Source: Marthasterias glacialis (lineage: Eukaryota; Echinodermata; Asteroidea; Forcipulatida; Asteriidae). From it: a stretch of 64,000 nucleotides of DNA. How positions within the stretch are numbered: position 1 is the first letter of the stretch; the number at the start of each line of letters is the position of its first letter. The stretch is from contig OU452225.1 of NCBI GenBank assembly GCA_911728455.2, positions 2,529,501 to 2,593,500 of the forward strand, written 5' to 3'. The notes under the pieces are model-generated. The model made no database searches and had not been told where the DNA came from. It was given only the letters and a program-made list of their open reading frames with translations. Shown here in pieces: positions 46,701 to 58,700 of the stretch. The translations under genes were made by a program, and so were the position numbers.

Positions 46701-49700
46701 CTCCACCTTGGTTGGCAAAAACTCGGGCTGTGACGTTCCAAAAGAAAGGTCTATTCGAGTGCTCACCCCATGCTCTACAGGCCTTGCACTTCAGCTTTTT
46801 GTAAAGTAGCCCAAGGGCTAGTAAACTGTGCATTTTACTCGCCCCCAGGAAGTTTTCGTTGCCCAAATTATAAACATGTTTGTCATAAATGTATCTTTCT
46901 GATACTAATGGTAGCGATCACAACCAGTTTAACAGTCAAATGAAGTTGCATTCACATACTCAAAAATAAATTAACACATTTCTAAAATGTATTATTCACA
47001 TCTGAAAAGCAAGAAGTATGAGCATTATAAACAAGTAAGTTGCACAGTTTTTAGTAGCCCACAGGGCAAGTTGAGAAGTGGTGTTTACTAGCCCATAACA
47101 GTTTTTTTAATACTAGACAATGTATGTAGTGTTAAGGGTGAGCCTTGCACTATCTAGCGTGTTGAGCCGATATACGACAGTAACAGACCGATGCGCGTGA
47201 ATAATAACCGATACGCAAAACTTTTTATATACCCTATGTGCATTTTTTATTTGTTATAATTTTTAAATTAATTTTAAAGATTTTATTTAAGATCAAATCA
47301 CAGAAAATCATATTGTGAGTTGTACTTTGTATTTAAGTCTAAATACTTGTTAATGTAATGTAATGTTTGTTCTATACTTTGACACACAGTTTCCGAACGG
47401 AAAGCAGTCTTTTTACTGATTTGGCTCCCCCTGAGTAAACAGAGGAAATAAATAAGTGACTACTGCCAGTTTTGCATGTTATCGGGTCCTCCGAAGTCTA
47501 CTGGTTTTAGAGGGTCTTTAGACACTGTCACTGTACATCCTCATGTGCATGATCATTAACATGTTTTGGCTGATTCTATGAAAGATTATCTTCAGCCAGA
47601 TACATTATGGCCAGATCTCATTATTTTGTGACATTTACGGATAAACTAATTAGCGACAGATGTTTTTTGGGGTATTTTTTTGTTTGTGTTCCTTGAAATG
47701 CCAAGCAGATTAGTTTATCCTCCCAAACAGGATCTGAGATTCCAATTAATGCTGTATTAATAAGCCGTTTGTCCTCGTGTGTTTTTTTTTCCATCTTGCA
47801 GTTTGAAGGGTGCAACAAAGCATTCTCTCGTCTTGAGAATCTTAAGATTCACCTTCGGTCCCACACCGGTGAGAAACCGTACATCTGTACCCATCCCGGC
47901 TGCACCAAGGCGTTCAGCAACTCATCGGATCGGGCTAAACACCAGCGGACACACCTGGATACGGTGAGTTTGCATCTTTGGCTGTTTTTCCGAATTAGCG
48001 GGTGTGGGTGGATCACCTTGGATCACGTACAGCGTAGGCTGGGCCCAATTTCATAGAGCAGCTTAAGCAGACAATATTGCTTAACAATTAGCTGCTTAGC
48101 GAAAATGAGCAGGATACCAGTCACAAATTGTACATGTAACATGGTATTTTGGCTGGTAAACGTATTCTGGTAAGCATTTTTTTTTTTGCTTAGCTAGTTT
48201 TTCTGCTTAAGCAGCTCTATGAAATTGGGCCCTGGTCTTAGCATCAGCCGCAGCAGCCAATTTGGACATAGCCATAGTCAGATCTTTACTCTGTTTATCC
48301 ACATTGTCCCTGACAAACAGACCTTATGAAATTAGGCCCTGGTCTTAGCATCAGCTGCAGCCGCCAATTTGGACATAGCCATAGTCAGATCTTTACTCTG
48401 TTTATCCACATTCTCCCTGACAAACAGACCTTATGCGCATGACATCACTGCAGTGAAGAATCCCCACTTAAAGGTCATTCAGGCTGCTCATTAGTCCTTT
48501 CTGTTCGCTTGATTTACATCCGTGTGTTTTCCATTCTTTCATCAATGTTTACCTTTAAGATGGCATCGGGATGGCGTCAAATTTATATAAGGTCCGCAGA
48601 ATGGGGAGAAATAAACATGACAAGGTTTATACTCCAGGATCTCTAGTAATTAGCGCTCTCGACAGATTATGGAATCAACTCAGTCCTGAGGTTGTTTACA
48701 AACTCAATCCTGAGGTTGTTTACAAACTCAGTCCTGAGGTTGTTTACAAACTCGGTCCTGAGATTGTTTACAAACTCGGTCCTGAGGTTGTTTACAAACT
48801 CAGTCCAGAGGTTGTTTACAAACTCAGTCCTGAGGTTGTTTACAAACTCAATCCTGAGGTTGTTTACAAACTCAGTCTTGATGTTGTTTACAAACTCAAT
48901 CCTGAGGTTGTTTACAAACTCGGTCCTGAGGTTGTTTATAAACTCAATCCTGAGGTTGTTTACAAACTCAGTCCCGAGGCTGTTTACAAACTCAATCCTG
49001 AGGTTGTTTACAAACTCAGTCCTGAGGCTTTTTACAAGCTCGGTCCTGAGGTTGTTTACAAACTCAATCCTGAGGTTGTTTACAAACTCAGTCCCCAGGC
49101 TGTTTACAAACTCGGTCCTGAGGTTGTTTACAAACTCAGTCCTGAGGCTTTTTACAAACTCGATCCTGAGGTTGTTTACAAACTCGGTCCTGAGGTTGTT
49201 TACAAACTCAATCCTGAGGTTATTTACAAACTCAGTCCAGAGGTTGTCTACAAACTCGGTCCTGAGGTTGTTTACAAACTCAGTCCTGAGGTTATTTAGA
49301 AACTCAATTCCGAGGTTGCTTACCAACCTTCTGTTTCAAAGCATACTGTATATCAATTTTTGTGTGAATGAAGAAAAATCGACTGGAGCAGGATTTGAAC
49401 CTGTGACCATCCAGCCCTAATGTTGGCAGTCTCCCTATGTTGTCAATATCTTCGTTTGGTGGATGGCAGTCAGAAGGATGATGTGACTTTTTATTTTTAA
49501 AAACAAGCAATAAACCACAAGGGAAACTGACTGGGTAAATGTTTTAATCAACAACAACAAAATTTGGTCAAACCACCGGTTCTTTTCAGAACCACCACAA
49601 CTCATAGAGAGAGCTTTCGTGTACATGGTGTGTCCGCAAACCTCACTAGATTGCATCTCCACCATGCAAAGTTTCAAATCCTACTCATGTACATGGTGTT

Positions 49701-52700
49701 ACTGCAAACCTTACTAGATTGCATCTCCACAATGCAAAGTTTCAAATCCTACTCATGTACATGGTGTTACTGCAAACCTCACTAGATTGCATCTCCACCA
49801 TGCAAAGTTTCAAATCCTATTAAAACTACCCATTGTCCTTGCATCATCCTTGAATTTTTACTGCAGATCCTTCAGGAATTTCAAAATCAACATGGTCTTC
49901 ATTAAAAAAAAAGAAGATTTATTCTCGATTGATTTTTTTTTTACGGCCGAGTTTCAAATTCTAAAAATGGGAATGGAATAATGTTCAATTTTGCACACTA
50001 GAGTTATTAATAGTATTCCTGTGGGTGTAATTTCTTTAATAACTTTAGCATTCCCTTGTGCGACACTGGTGAACATAAAAAAGTAAGGCTATGATGAGTC
50101 TGGATACCAGACCTTGGTGGACCACTATGACATGGTAACCTTGAACTACACTGTTGAAATACCAGTCAGGTTTTTTTCTTCTTTTTTTCTTCCTTCTCAT
50201 TTTTAAACTATGGCTTAAGTTTGTTTTTGTTTTTGTCTAAAAAGAAGTTTGAGTTTGAAGGTTGGTGCACTTTTACAGTTTTTTTATGAAAGTTGATTAT
50301 GCTGCATGTTCAGACTTTTTGTTTAGTATTCCTGTCTTTAGCCATTCTTTTTTTTTGGTCCCGTCCTCCTGGCGGGATTCTTTTGGCGGAATTGCCGGAA
50401 TCTTTTTTTCTTTGAGTGTACCCCTGGCACACAGAAACCCTGACTTGACAAAACCAAGAGAACAAAGATTCTCTTCATTGGATTGTCCGTTTTGTTTTCT
50501 GGGCCGTGAATTACAAAACATTGGCTGTTGGTTATGGCATAGCAGTGGTACTGAACCTGGAACTATGGCTGGCTTCCCGGCTCACTACCTCCATTGAGTC
50601 GAAACACAATGAATAAACAATGGTGGAAGCCTCAGGATGCCTCGTAATCCTTTTCTTGGAACAAAAGGACAAAGGTCTGGAATCGGGGATTAACAAAAAC
50701 CACCTCTCAATAGCCAGAAATGCCAACATATTCAAGACCTTTTTTTGTCTGTGTGGGTGAAACGAAGCGTTAGAAGGCGTGTGTGTGGCCTGTGCACCCT
50801 CAGCAGTGGAATGTCAGGGCGACCTTTACTCCGGGATTCTGAAATTACACAATGGCGTCATAACACGGCTTCGTGTTCACACGGCATCTGTGGAGTGGAC
50901 TGAGCTTGGATCGGTGGTCAGAGTTCAGAACTCTATTTTCTATCCAGAACAGAAAAGATGATTCGCTCATACTTTTCATTTGAGTAAACTTTCCAAACAT
51001 CTCTGTACACTGTATGATTAAAAACATGGTTAATTCGTGATTTGTTTTTCTTCTCGTTGCCCTCTTGCCTCCCTAGACAGAGCTTGAGTCGAAGGTCAAG
51101 GTTCAGAATGATCAAACCGGCATTTGTATGTCAATAACGGAGAAGATAACTCGCGCATATTCCTCTTTTACGTGAACATTCCGCACTAGCTCTGCACCTA
51201 CATGTTTGATAAATCACATAGTTATTTGTGATTTTGCCCTCTCCTTGTTGCCCCCCTTCCCCACTCTGGTTCACCCTCAACCCATGTTTCACTCCTCCAC
51301 ATTTCTGCAAATGGGACTCTATCGCGTCTAAAGAGTGGTTGGAAGTTGATTGCCCCCCCCCCTCATAATACACAGTGGCTTTCATGTGTTTTCCAACCTC
51401 ATACTTCACCTCTCATTCAAAACAGATGAAACTTCCATTAACTTTTTTTTTTTGTGGTTTCTTAAAAATGCGGCCATGATTCCACTCTGTCAACGTAGAA
51501 TTACAAGAAGCACGCAAACCCCTGGAATAAAAAAAAACAAAAAAATCACCAATAACCAAAACAAGTAACTCTGGCGCGGGCTAGCTACATCGCACCTATG
51601 ACTATCTGGGGGCTAGTGATCCATGCACCAGACCCTGCCAAATCCAGACCTGATCTCATTATTTTTGTAAAGCCAATAGCATATGGCACTGCTGTCAACG
51701 CAATGATTACTTTTCAAGTGCTATGTGAACATAGTTGGTCCATTGGGAAGGTTAGAGGGAGGTTGATGCTGTACTTCTGTACAATCGGGACTCGGTAAAT
51801 GCAGGCAAACCTGTAGAGATGTTGCGGGGAAGAGAAAGTAGAAGAAGAAATTGCCGAAGGCCCCATCATCATCAGCAGCACGATAATGTTGTCAATTTGT
51901 CAGGTCGCACTGGGATTTTGCGGGCAATCTGTTTGGTGTTAGCGAGGTATAAGGAAAAGAAAGTTGTTTCTTGAGATCCTGTAGTGGCAGGATTCTGAGA
52001 TGGAGACAGGTGGTTTTGATGGAGGAGATGGTTTTACTGACTGGAGGCCCATTTATACTCTATGCCATTGCACTGCTGCATGCACAGTATGCACATGTAT
52101 TCAATCGTCGTTCAATAAATAATTGAGTGGCCCTCCGTTGCACTGTGTTTTTTTATTATTTTTTTTATTTATTTTTTTTTATAACAGACTTTTTGTTTTT
52201 TAAGATTCAGGCATTTTAAAACTTTTGTATCAAAGCGCATTACACATTACCCCTGTTCATTGGGCCTAAAAGCATTGCATAAAACCATCTCAACTCCTGT
52301 GGAGTATGCAGCACCGGCAACCAGATTGACACACAGGTTGTCAATTAATATATCACAGGTTCTCATTTACTCGGGGGTGATGAGGAGCAATGATAGTTAA
52401 GTGTCTTGACTAAGAACGTAGGTGTCACGACAAGGATTCGAACCCACACTCTGATGTGATCAGACTAGTGTTAGATACAGCTTTTTACTGATGTGGATGT
52501 TGAGTGAACAGTTTCTTTTGATGATACTTTGTGCAATATCCAAAGTTTTTGAATCATTATGTATGCAATAATTCTTTCAAGTTCAGGCAAATACTCAGAA
52601 TTGGCACTAGATACTGAAAGAACCAGGCCTGATTGCTTCGTTCTTGAAAGGGCAAGGGCACCAAGGCATTTTCTTCTAGACAAAGGGCACCTCTATGTGG

Positions 52701-55700
52701 AAATTGTGAATTTCTATTGGAACATTTCAAGGGCAACAAGGCAAAAACCAGGGGCATGGAGGCAATCCCCTCCATGGCCTCCGTGAAGTATCAGGCCTGT
52801 AGAACAGTTTTGAGGACAGTCAGCTTAACATGAAATAAGTTTGCTGTGCACCTTGAAATTTTTCACACAGGTATAAGTACAGTTGTGCCTAGTGCGTTCA
52901 TCTTCTGAGTAAACCCGATCAATTTTAAAAAGAAATACAGTACCTTTATGTTCATCACTTGTTAGCTCAATGGAAGAGCTAGTGGTATAACTTCCCAAGT
53001 TTTTAAGCACCATCAACTGTGGTCAGTAAATGGATGGGAGACCATTCCATGTATTTTCAATGTTGGTGGTTTGTGTATGGGACATGATAGGGCTCCTTAA
53101 CATCAAGTTTGGGATGTAAAAAACTGTAGGTCCTGTGCTTTTTGTATAATGCGTAATAAAACACCTAGGACACTTATCGTAAAAGAGAAGGGGCTTGCCC
53201 CGGTGTTTCTTTACCAGCCGCATAAATGCGCCCTCCCTGAGCAAGTTTGGAGTATACTTTATGTAGATTAATATCGTACATGTACCTGTATAAAGCAGAA
53301 TGTGTAGAGATTTCCAAAGTTTCTATGAAACCTTTATAGCATTTACAGAAGTATCAAATCCCTTGGTCATTATTCATTTACATCAAAATACAATTCCAGA
53401 CATTTCACAGGTGTGAAGCACTGTCTACTAAAAGACATAGTCGATAAAGACCTTGCCCTGACCTCCCAACATTCTCAGAAGTCGGGGGAAAAAAGTACAT
53501 GAAATAACACCACAGCTGCAATTCCTCAGATTCTTGTCAAGTAACATGACTTCCTGTTATCCTGGACACCGTTCAGACCCTCCTCTTCAGCCAGTGTGTA
53601 TGCGTGTGTGTATGTCTTTCATGTGACAGATGGTTAAGATATCCGCAGTCCCAATTTGCCGAAGGAATATATATAGATAGGTTTCTTGAACCTGAGGAGT
53701 CGGGATTGGACCCACTGCTCTTGACCTCTGCATTCCTGCAGTCTCTGTTTCAGCCATTAAGTCTGTCTCGAGTCTTGATTCCACTTGGAATCTGACAGCA
53801 GGTTGTGAGGAGGACAAACCCAAGCTCCAGACAACTTCAAGGACACCAGATATTTTGGATAATAGCCTACAAATTTCTTTCATCAATTCTGGAAGGCCAG
53901 GCTGAACAATGTCTCGAATGACCTTCTTTCTTATTCTATTAGGCTTGAACATTTTCCATATTTGTGTCATTTTAATGTGAACGATAACGTGGGGGTGGGG
54001 GGCAGTAAGGTTTTCTCTCCTTCAATATACTGCTGAAGATGTGTGGATAATTTGCAGATGAATTTCGGACTTCAAGATTCATTCCTGGAGAGGCTTTTGG
54101 TTTACCCTCCTCCCTCATTGAAATTGCCGCCCCATGATTTGTGTCACTTTTTATGTGTAGGACATCCAGCTACATGTCGACTCTGTTTAAATTTAAAATG
54201 GCGATGAAAGGTGAAGCTTCTTACAATTTACATTATTTTTTTTTTTGTGATGGAGAAAATGTGAAAAACTATTTTTAATGTTTCTGATAATGAAACTGTT
54301 GGATCTAGCACTGTAACCCTTAGTCCTGAAGACACTTGCATAGAGAAGACAATAAAGAAATGTTCAGTTTTAGATATGGGAGTCAAAAACTCAAATAAGG
54401 GAAATCCACTTTTTATCAGGCACAGGGACTGAAAATCCAACAGTGTATGCAAGGCTCTGTCCGAGGTGAAATTCGAACTGGGGACCACAGAAGTGAAAGC
54501 CAGGGCAAGATACCACCAGTAGCAGGCCTTGCGCTAACTTTTCTTGACTAACTCGCAGGGCTTTAGCCAGCTGTATGCTGGAACCATCCGTCACAAATTT
54601 GGGGGAGATTTTCATGTAAAGTAAATGTGGAATAGCTTGCTTCTTGTTGAAAATTATTAGTATCATCACATCTCATCAGACAATCAAATATTGTATCATA
54701 GTTTTATACAGGTTTTAATTTGAATAAGTCTGCAGTACTTTTGAATAGTGTTTGCACACCGGTTAGTGTCTTAAGCCCTGTGCTTAAGCAACCTGATCTA
54801 AGAGCCATCTCTTACATTTAGTTTATTAACGGGCATGAGATTTCTCAGGATTTTTCCAGATTTCAGGATTTCTTCAAAATCTCCTTGAGCTTTCATATTT
54901 TCTTGAAAGAAGTAAAGCAATCACCAAATGGAGAAGGAAATAGTCCACATTGTGTCCAAACCTGTAGTTTTGTCTTTCTGGTGATGCACAGAGTCTGCAA
55001 ACCTCCTGAATTGTAACATCTGGGAGGTTCCAGGTCAAGATTAATGGGAAACACGGGCCAGCAAGCCATTTTCAGGAATGTTCACAATTGGGCAAATCTC
55101 ATCGCTGTGGTTAAGTTTGTAACAAAATGTTTTAATCCTTTTTTTTAATGCTGACTTGATATTATGTAACAAGTTACATAAAAAAAATTCTGAATTTCTA
55201 GACGCAGTAGACACGTAGCAATCCGGTTAGACCAACAAACCATGAACATTTCATCACATTCTTGGCCAACAACCCATAAACATTTCGTCACATTTTGTTA
55301 CACAGTTTTTTATGATCTAATTTTGTTTTTCCACCGTCTGTGAACGTGTTAAACTGGTGGGTTGAACCCGTAAGTCGTAATCGGAGTCCTGATCGTGCTT
55401 CATGCCTGGTCTCACAGCAGGTGTCGCGGCCGATTGTGGTGCCGAGACACAGCATCCCGGGTAGAAGCTCTTGAATCAGATGGTAACAAGGTCGCTGGGT
55501 TACGCAGAATATTGTACTGTTGGTTAAATAAGTCAACAACAACTCAGCTTTTTTCATTGGAAGTCCCACATTTTAATAGATAAATCCAATTATATCCGAG
55601 TGAAGTCACTTTCTGTGTAGTCATGTTTAGTCAACAAAGGAGCCACCGCTTTCGTTTTCCATCATGTCAGTCAGTGCTTGTCCAGAAAAATTGTGTCACA

Positions 55701-58700
55701 GCGTTTAGTATGAAAGAGTTTTCTGTGACTCACTCTATTTAATTTTTTATTTTTTATTTTGTACCCCTTGTTGTCTGATAATAGAAACCCTATGCATGTC
55801 AAATACCGGGATGCACAAAGAGATACACAGATCCAAGCTCGCTACGGAAACATGTCAAAGCCCACACAGCAAAAGATCAACAAGCCAGGAAGAAGGTTAG
55901 TCTTAAACAATTAGACTTTGTGTCAAAGTCACTTTTTTTTTCCTCCCCAACTGAATCTTTTTTATCATCTTGTGTATAAAATTCTTGCAGACTTCCCCCC
56001 CTTTCAAATAAGTTTCCTATTTTTATAATATATTTATACATATTTTGCGATACTCTTACCATGCAGGCCTTGATCTTAACCGAGGCCACCGAGGCCATTG
56101 GCCTCATGCCCTGTTGAGTTGGCCAGCAGGCCCTTCAGAGTAATTGCACTGTCACTACCAACTTGGCCAGGCAGCATGCCCTTGCACAATTTCTCTGGTT
56201 TGGCCAGCAAATGCCTGCCCCTGGTTTTCTTAAGATCGAGGCCTGCTATGGTTGTCCTCTTCAGTAATTGTTTGTCCAAATTTAGTCCTGCAGAGTTACA
56301 AGACTGCATTTTTTGCAACCCTGTCATCTTGTCCATTTTTTCCAACTGTATCTTATTGTTGACTTCTCCCCTTTTAAATATTTTTTTGTGATAATATATT
56401 CATATATTTATGCTTACGTGTTTTATAGAGTTTTTACTACGGTTGTTCTCTTTGTTAATTGTTTGTCCAGTTTTAGTCCTGAAGAATTATGGGAAGGAAT
56501 CTTTCTTTACCCACCCGCTCGCTTGTGTGGATTTTATAACTGTATCGTTCATATAATCTTGCGTGTCAATTTATTCTTGATGTATCCCCTTTTGAATGTT
56601 TTACTTTTATATTTAGCCCTGCGGAGTTACAAGAAAGAATTTTACCTCAACTCGTTCTTTTATCTGGATTTATATGTCTGTATCTGGTGTAAATGCAATT
56701 TTTTTTTTGTTTTTAGAATTTTTTGTTGTTTAAGTTTTATTTTATTGTAGCCAGTGGCATCAGAGTTAAAGGCTTTCGAGTGACAGTTTTTCTTAGTTAA
56801 TTTCAGGCATGTGCCATTGGCAAAATGTCTTGTTTGTATAGTACTGCCCTTTTTGTATTTTGTATTGTTTCTTTTGTATGCCGAATAAATAATAATAATA
56901 ATAATAATTTTGTTGATGACTTCTCCCCATTTAAACATGATGTGTTGATAATATATTTGTATACGTTTGTTTTGTTTGTCCATTTTCAGTCCAGTCAAGT
57001 TATGGGGAAGGATTTGTTTCCTCTCATCTGGATTTTTTACAACTACTGTTTTTTTTTTAATCTTGTGTACAAAGTCTTTGTAAACTTACCCCCTTTTCAT
57101 TATGTTTTATGTTTTTATAATGTCAGATATTTATATATATTTGTATATTTTATATTGTCCATTTTTAGTCCTGTGGAGTTAACAGGAAGAAGTTTGTCTC
57201 CACCAGCTCTGTTGGCTGTTTTATTTGTAAACTTTTCAGTGTTTCTTTTAATGTACTTACTGACCTAAATATTTTGTTTTATATTTGGATAACCTACTTT
57301 TCCATTCATGTACTTACAGTGAAAACATTTTAAATGAGCAATTTTGATGATTTATTAATCAATTGATGACAAATTTACACACGGATTTTACTAATTTCTG
57401 GCTTACATCCTGATTGGGTTATTTTTAAGGTTCTTTTTAACAAATCAAAGAAAATTAGTGAAGATGTTACTGACATTTTAGTGACGTTTCACTGCAAAGC
57501 TAGCAGCTTCTTCAGACCGGCAACCCAAACCACTCGACATCGTCCTTTTGTACCTGCTTGAAGCTTCCGCCGAGGGCGTGGTTTGGATGAGTTGGTCAAG
57601 GATGTTGTCATTTTCTTGGATTTGTCAAAAAGAATCTTCAAAAATATTCTGACAAGCAATTCAGTTAAACTTGTTCAAAGATCCTGATTAGGTTGTACTC
57701 AAATGCTACTGGCTCTATAGGCCATTTGCGAATTCAATTTGAATAATTTCTGGTACACGGACTTGCTTAGTCACAAGTGACTGCATAAATTTGAATTCCT
57801 CTGACCATAGAGACAGTTGCTTTGTCACGTGGTTCGGGGCAAGCTTTTGCGTAGTTACAGAAGAGTTGGCAAACAACCACACACACAATGGGAGACTTTT
57901 GAGGACACTAGGTGGCAGCAGACTTACCAGGTAAATCCATTGTTCTCGGAAATGTGCGCTTGCTCAGAAATACGCAAACAATGACAATTTACCTGGTAAG
58001 TCTGCTGCCACCTAGCGTTCCAAAGTCTCCCATTCTGAATGGATGCAACAATGGTACTAGGCTTTGCCCATATGCAGGTTGCTATACAAAGACTTGCCCT
58101 GCACTTTGTGACAGAACAGCAATGTCTTTAGTCTGGGAAGTCCAAATTGAGTGTGTACTTGTGACCAAACAAGTCATTGTACCAGACCTTATTCAAACTC
58201 CAAATCCCAAAATGGCCCATTCTTGAACATGTCTAGATGCCACAAAAGAGGATAGACTTGCATGGCGGGAAACCATATTGTGATGAAACGAAGCAAAGCT
58301 TCACTTTTAAATGTGTACAATTGGTCGTCTCCCTCACTTCTAGCTGCGAACACGAGATGAGTTTGGCCATCCACAAGACATCCTAACGGACTGTCTGACA
58401 ATCCAGCCACTTCATCCCCTCTCTCTTGCCGATAGTCCCATGGAGCTTAGTGATAGCGGGCTGGGAAGGTCACCCCATTCATCCATGCCCGGTACCTCAT
58501 CTGACATGTACCCTGGTAAGATATGGACGAGGATGCCTTGGGAAGGGTCGGGTTGGGTGGCAGATGGGGGAGGTGTTTGCTGATAGTCCAACAGAGATCA
58601 GTTATAGTGCATGGTGTAGGACACTAAATATGTTTTTGTGCCTGATGCTGCTTCTAACGTTGGGAGGGGGGTGTGGAGGGGGGTCAGACAGGGGGAGAGG

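Larger units (their letters stand above)
34750..47801 (+). other. Glis intron (13.1 kb) between the two halves of finger 3
   Basis: Bounded by GTAAGT and a T-rich tract ending in AG. Contents: a minus-strand SINE (35940-36125), a LINE tail (36590-36870), a long dispersed element (37920-38530), a possible nuclear-receptor-site cluster (39960-40065), a tRNA-Leu-like SINE (41340-41765), a nested TIR insertion (42850-43800), a second TIR family (43985-44263), a short TIR element (46444-46757) and non-repetitive AT-rich DNA, for example 45800-46440 and 46760-47790. If retained, the intron reads Val-Ser-stop right after finger 2. Confidence 0.85.
47964..55784 (+). other. Glis intron (7.8 kb) between fingers 4 and 5
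   Basis: Begins GTGAGT and ends ATAG. It contains a palindromic MITE (48041-48232), a 107-bp tandem duplication (48220-48431), a 24-bp minisatellite (48678-49300), a SINE (49350-49470), a 68-bp triplication (49621-49820), a long dispersed element (50335-50865), a SINE in minus orientation (52185-52480), a CAGGCCTG element (52624-52799) and SINE remnants at 53090-53260 and 54395-54530. 51570-52090 and 53270-54230 look non-repetitive. Confidence 0.85.
55896..58343 (+). other. Glis intron (2.4 kb) after finger 5
   Basis: Begins GTTAGT and ends TTCTAG. Most of 55950-57260 is a decayed tandem repeat interrupted by a CAGGCCTG element. 57745-58195 is an inverted-repeat element that carries a second palindromic element. 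57270-57740 shows no recognisable feature apart from AT-rich sequence. Confidence 0.85.

Noticed and set aside
56313-57268. Two plus-strand hydrophobic frames of 145 and 147 codons, resembling membrane proteins
   Set aside because: T-rich decayed tandem repeat in an intron. The hydrophobicity follows from TTT/TTA content, and stops and repeats disagree with a coding origin.
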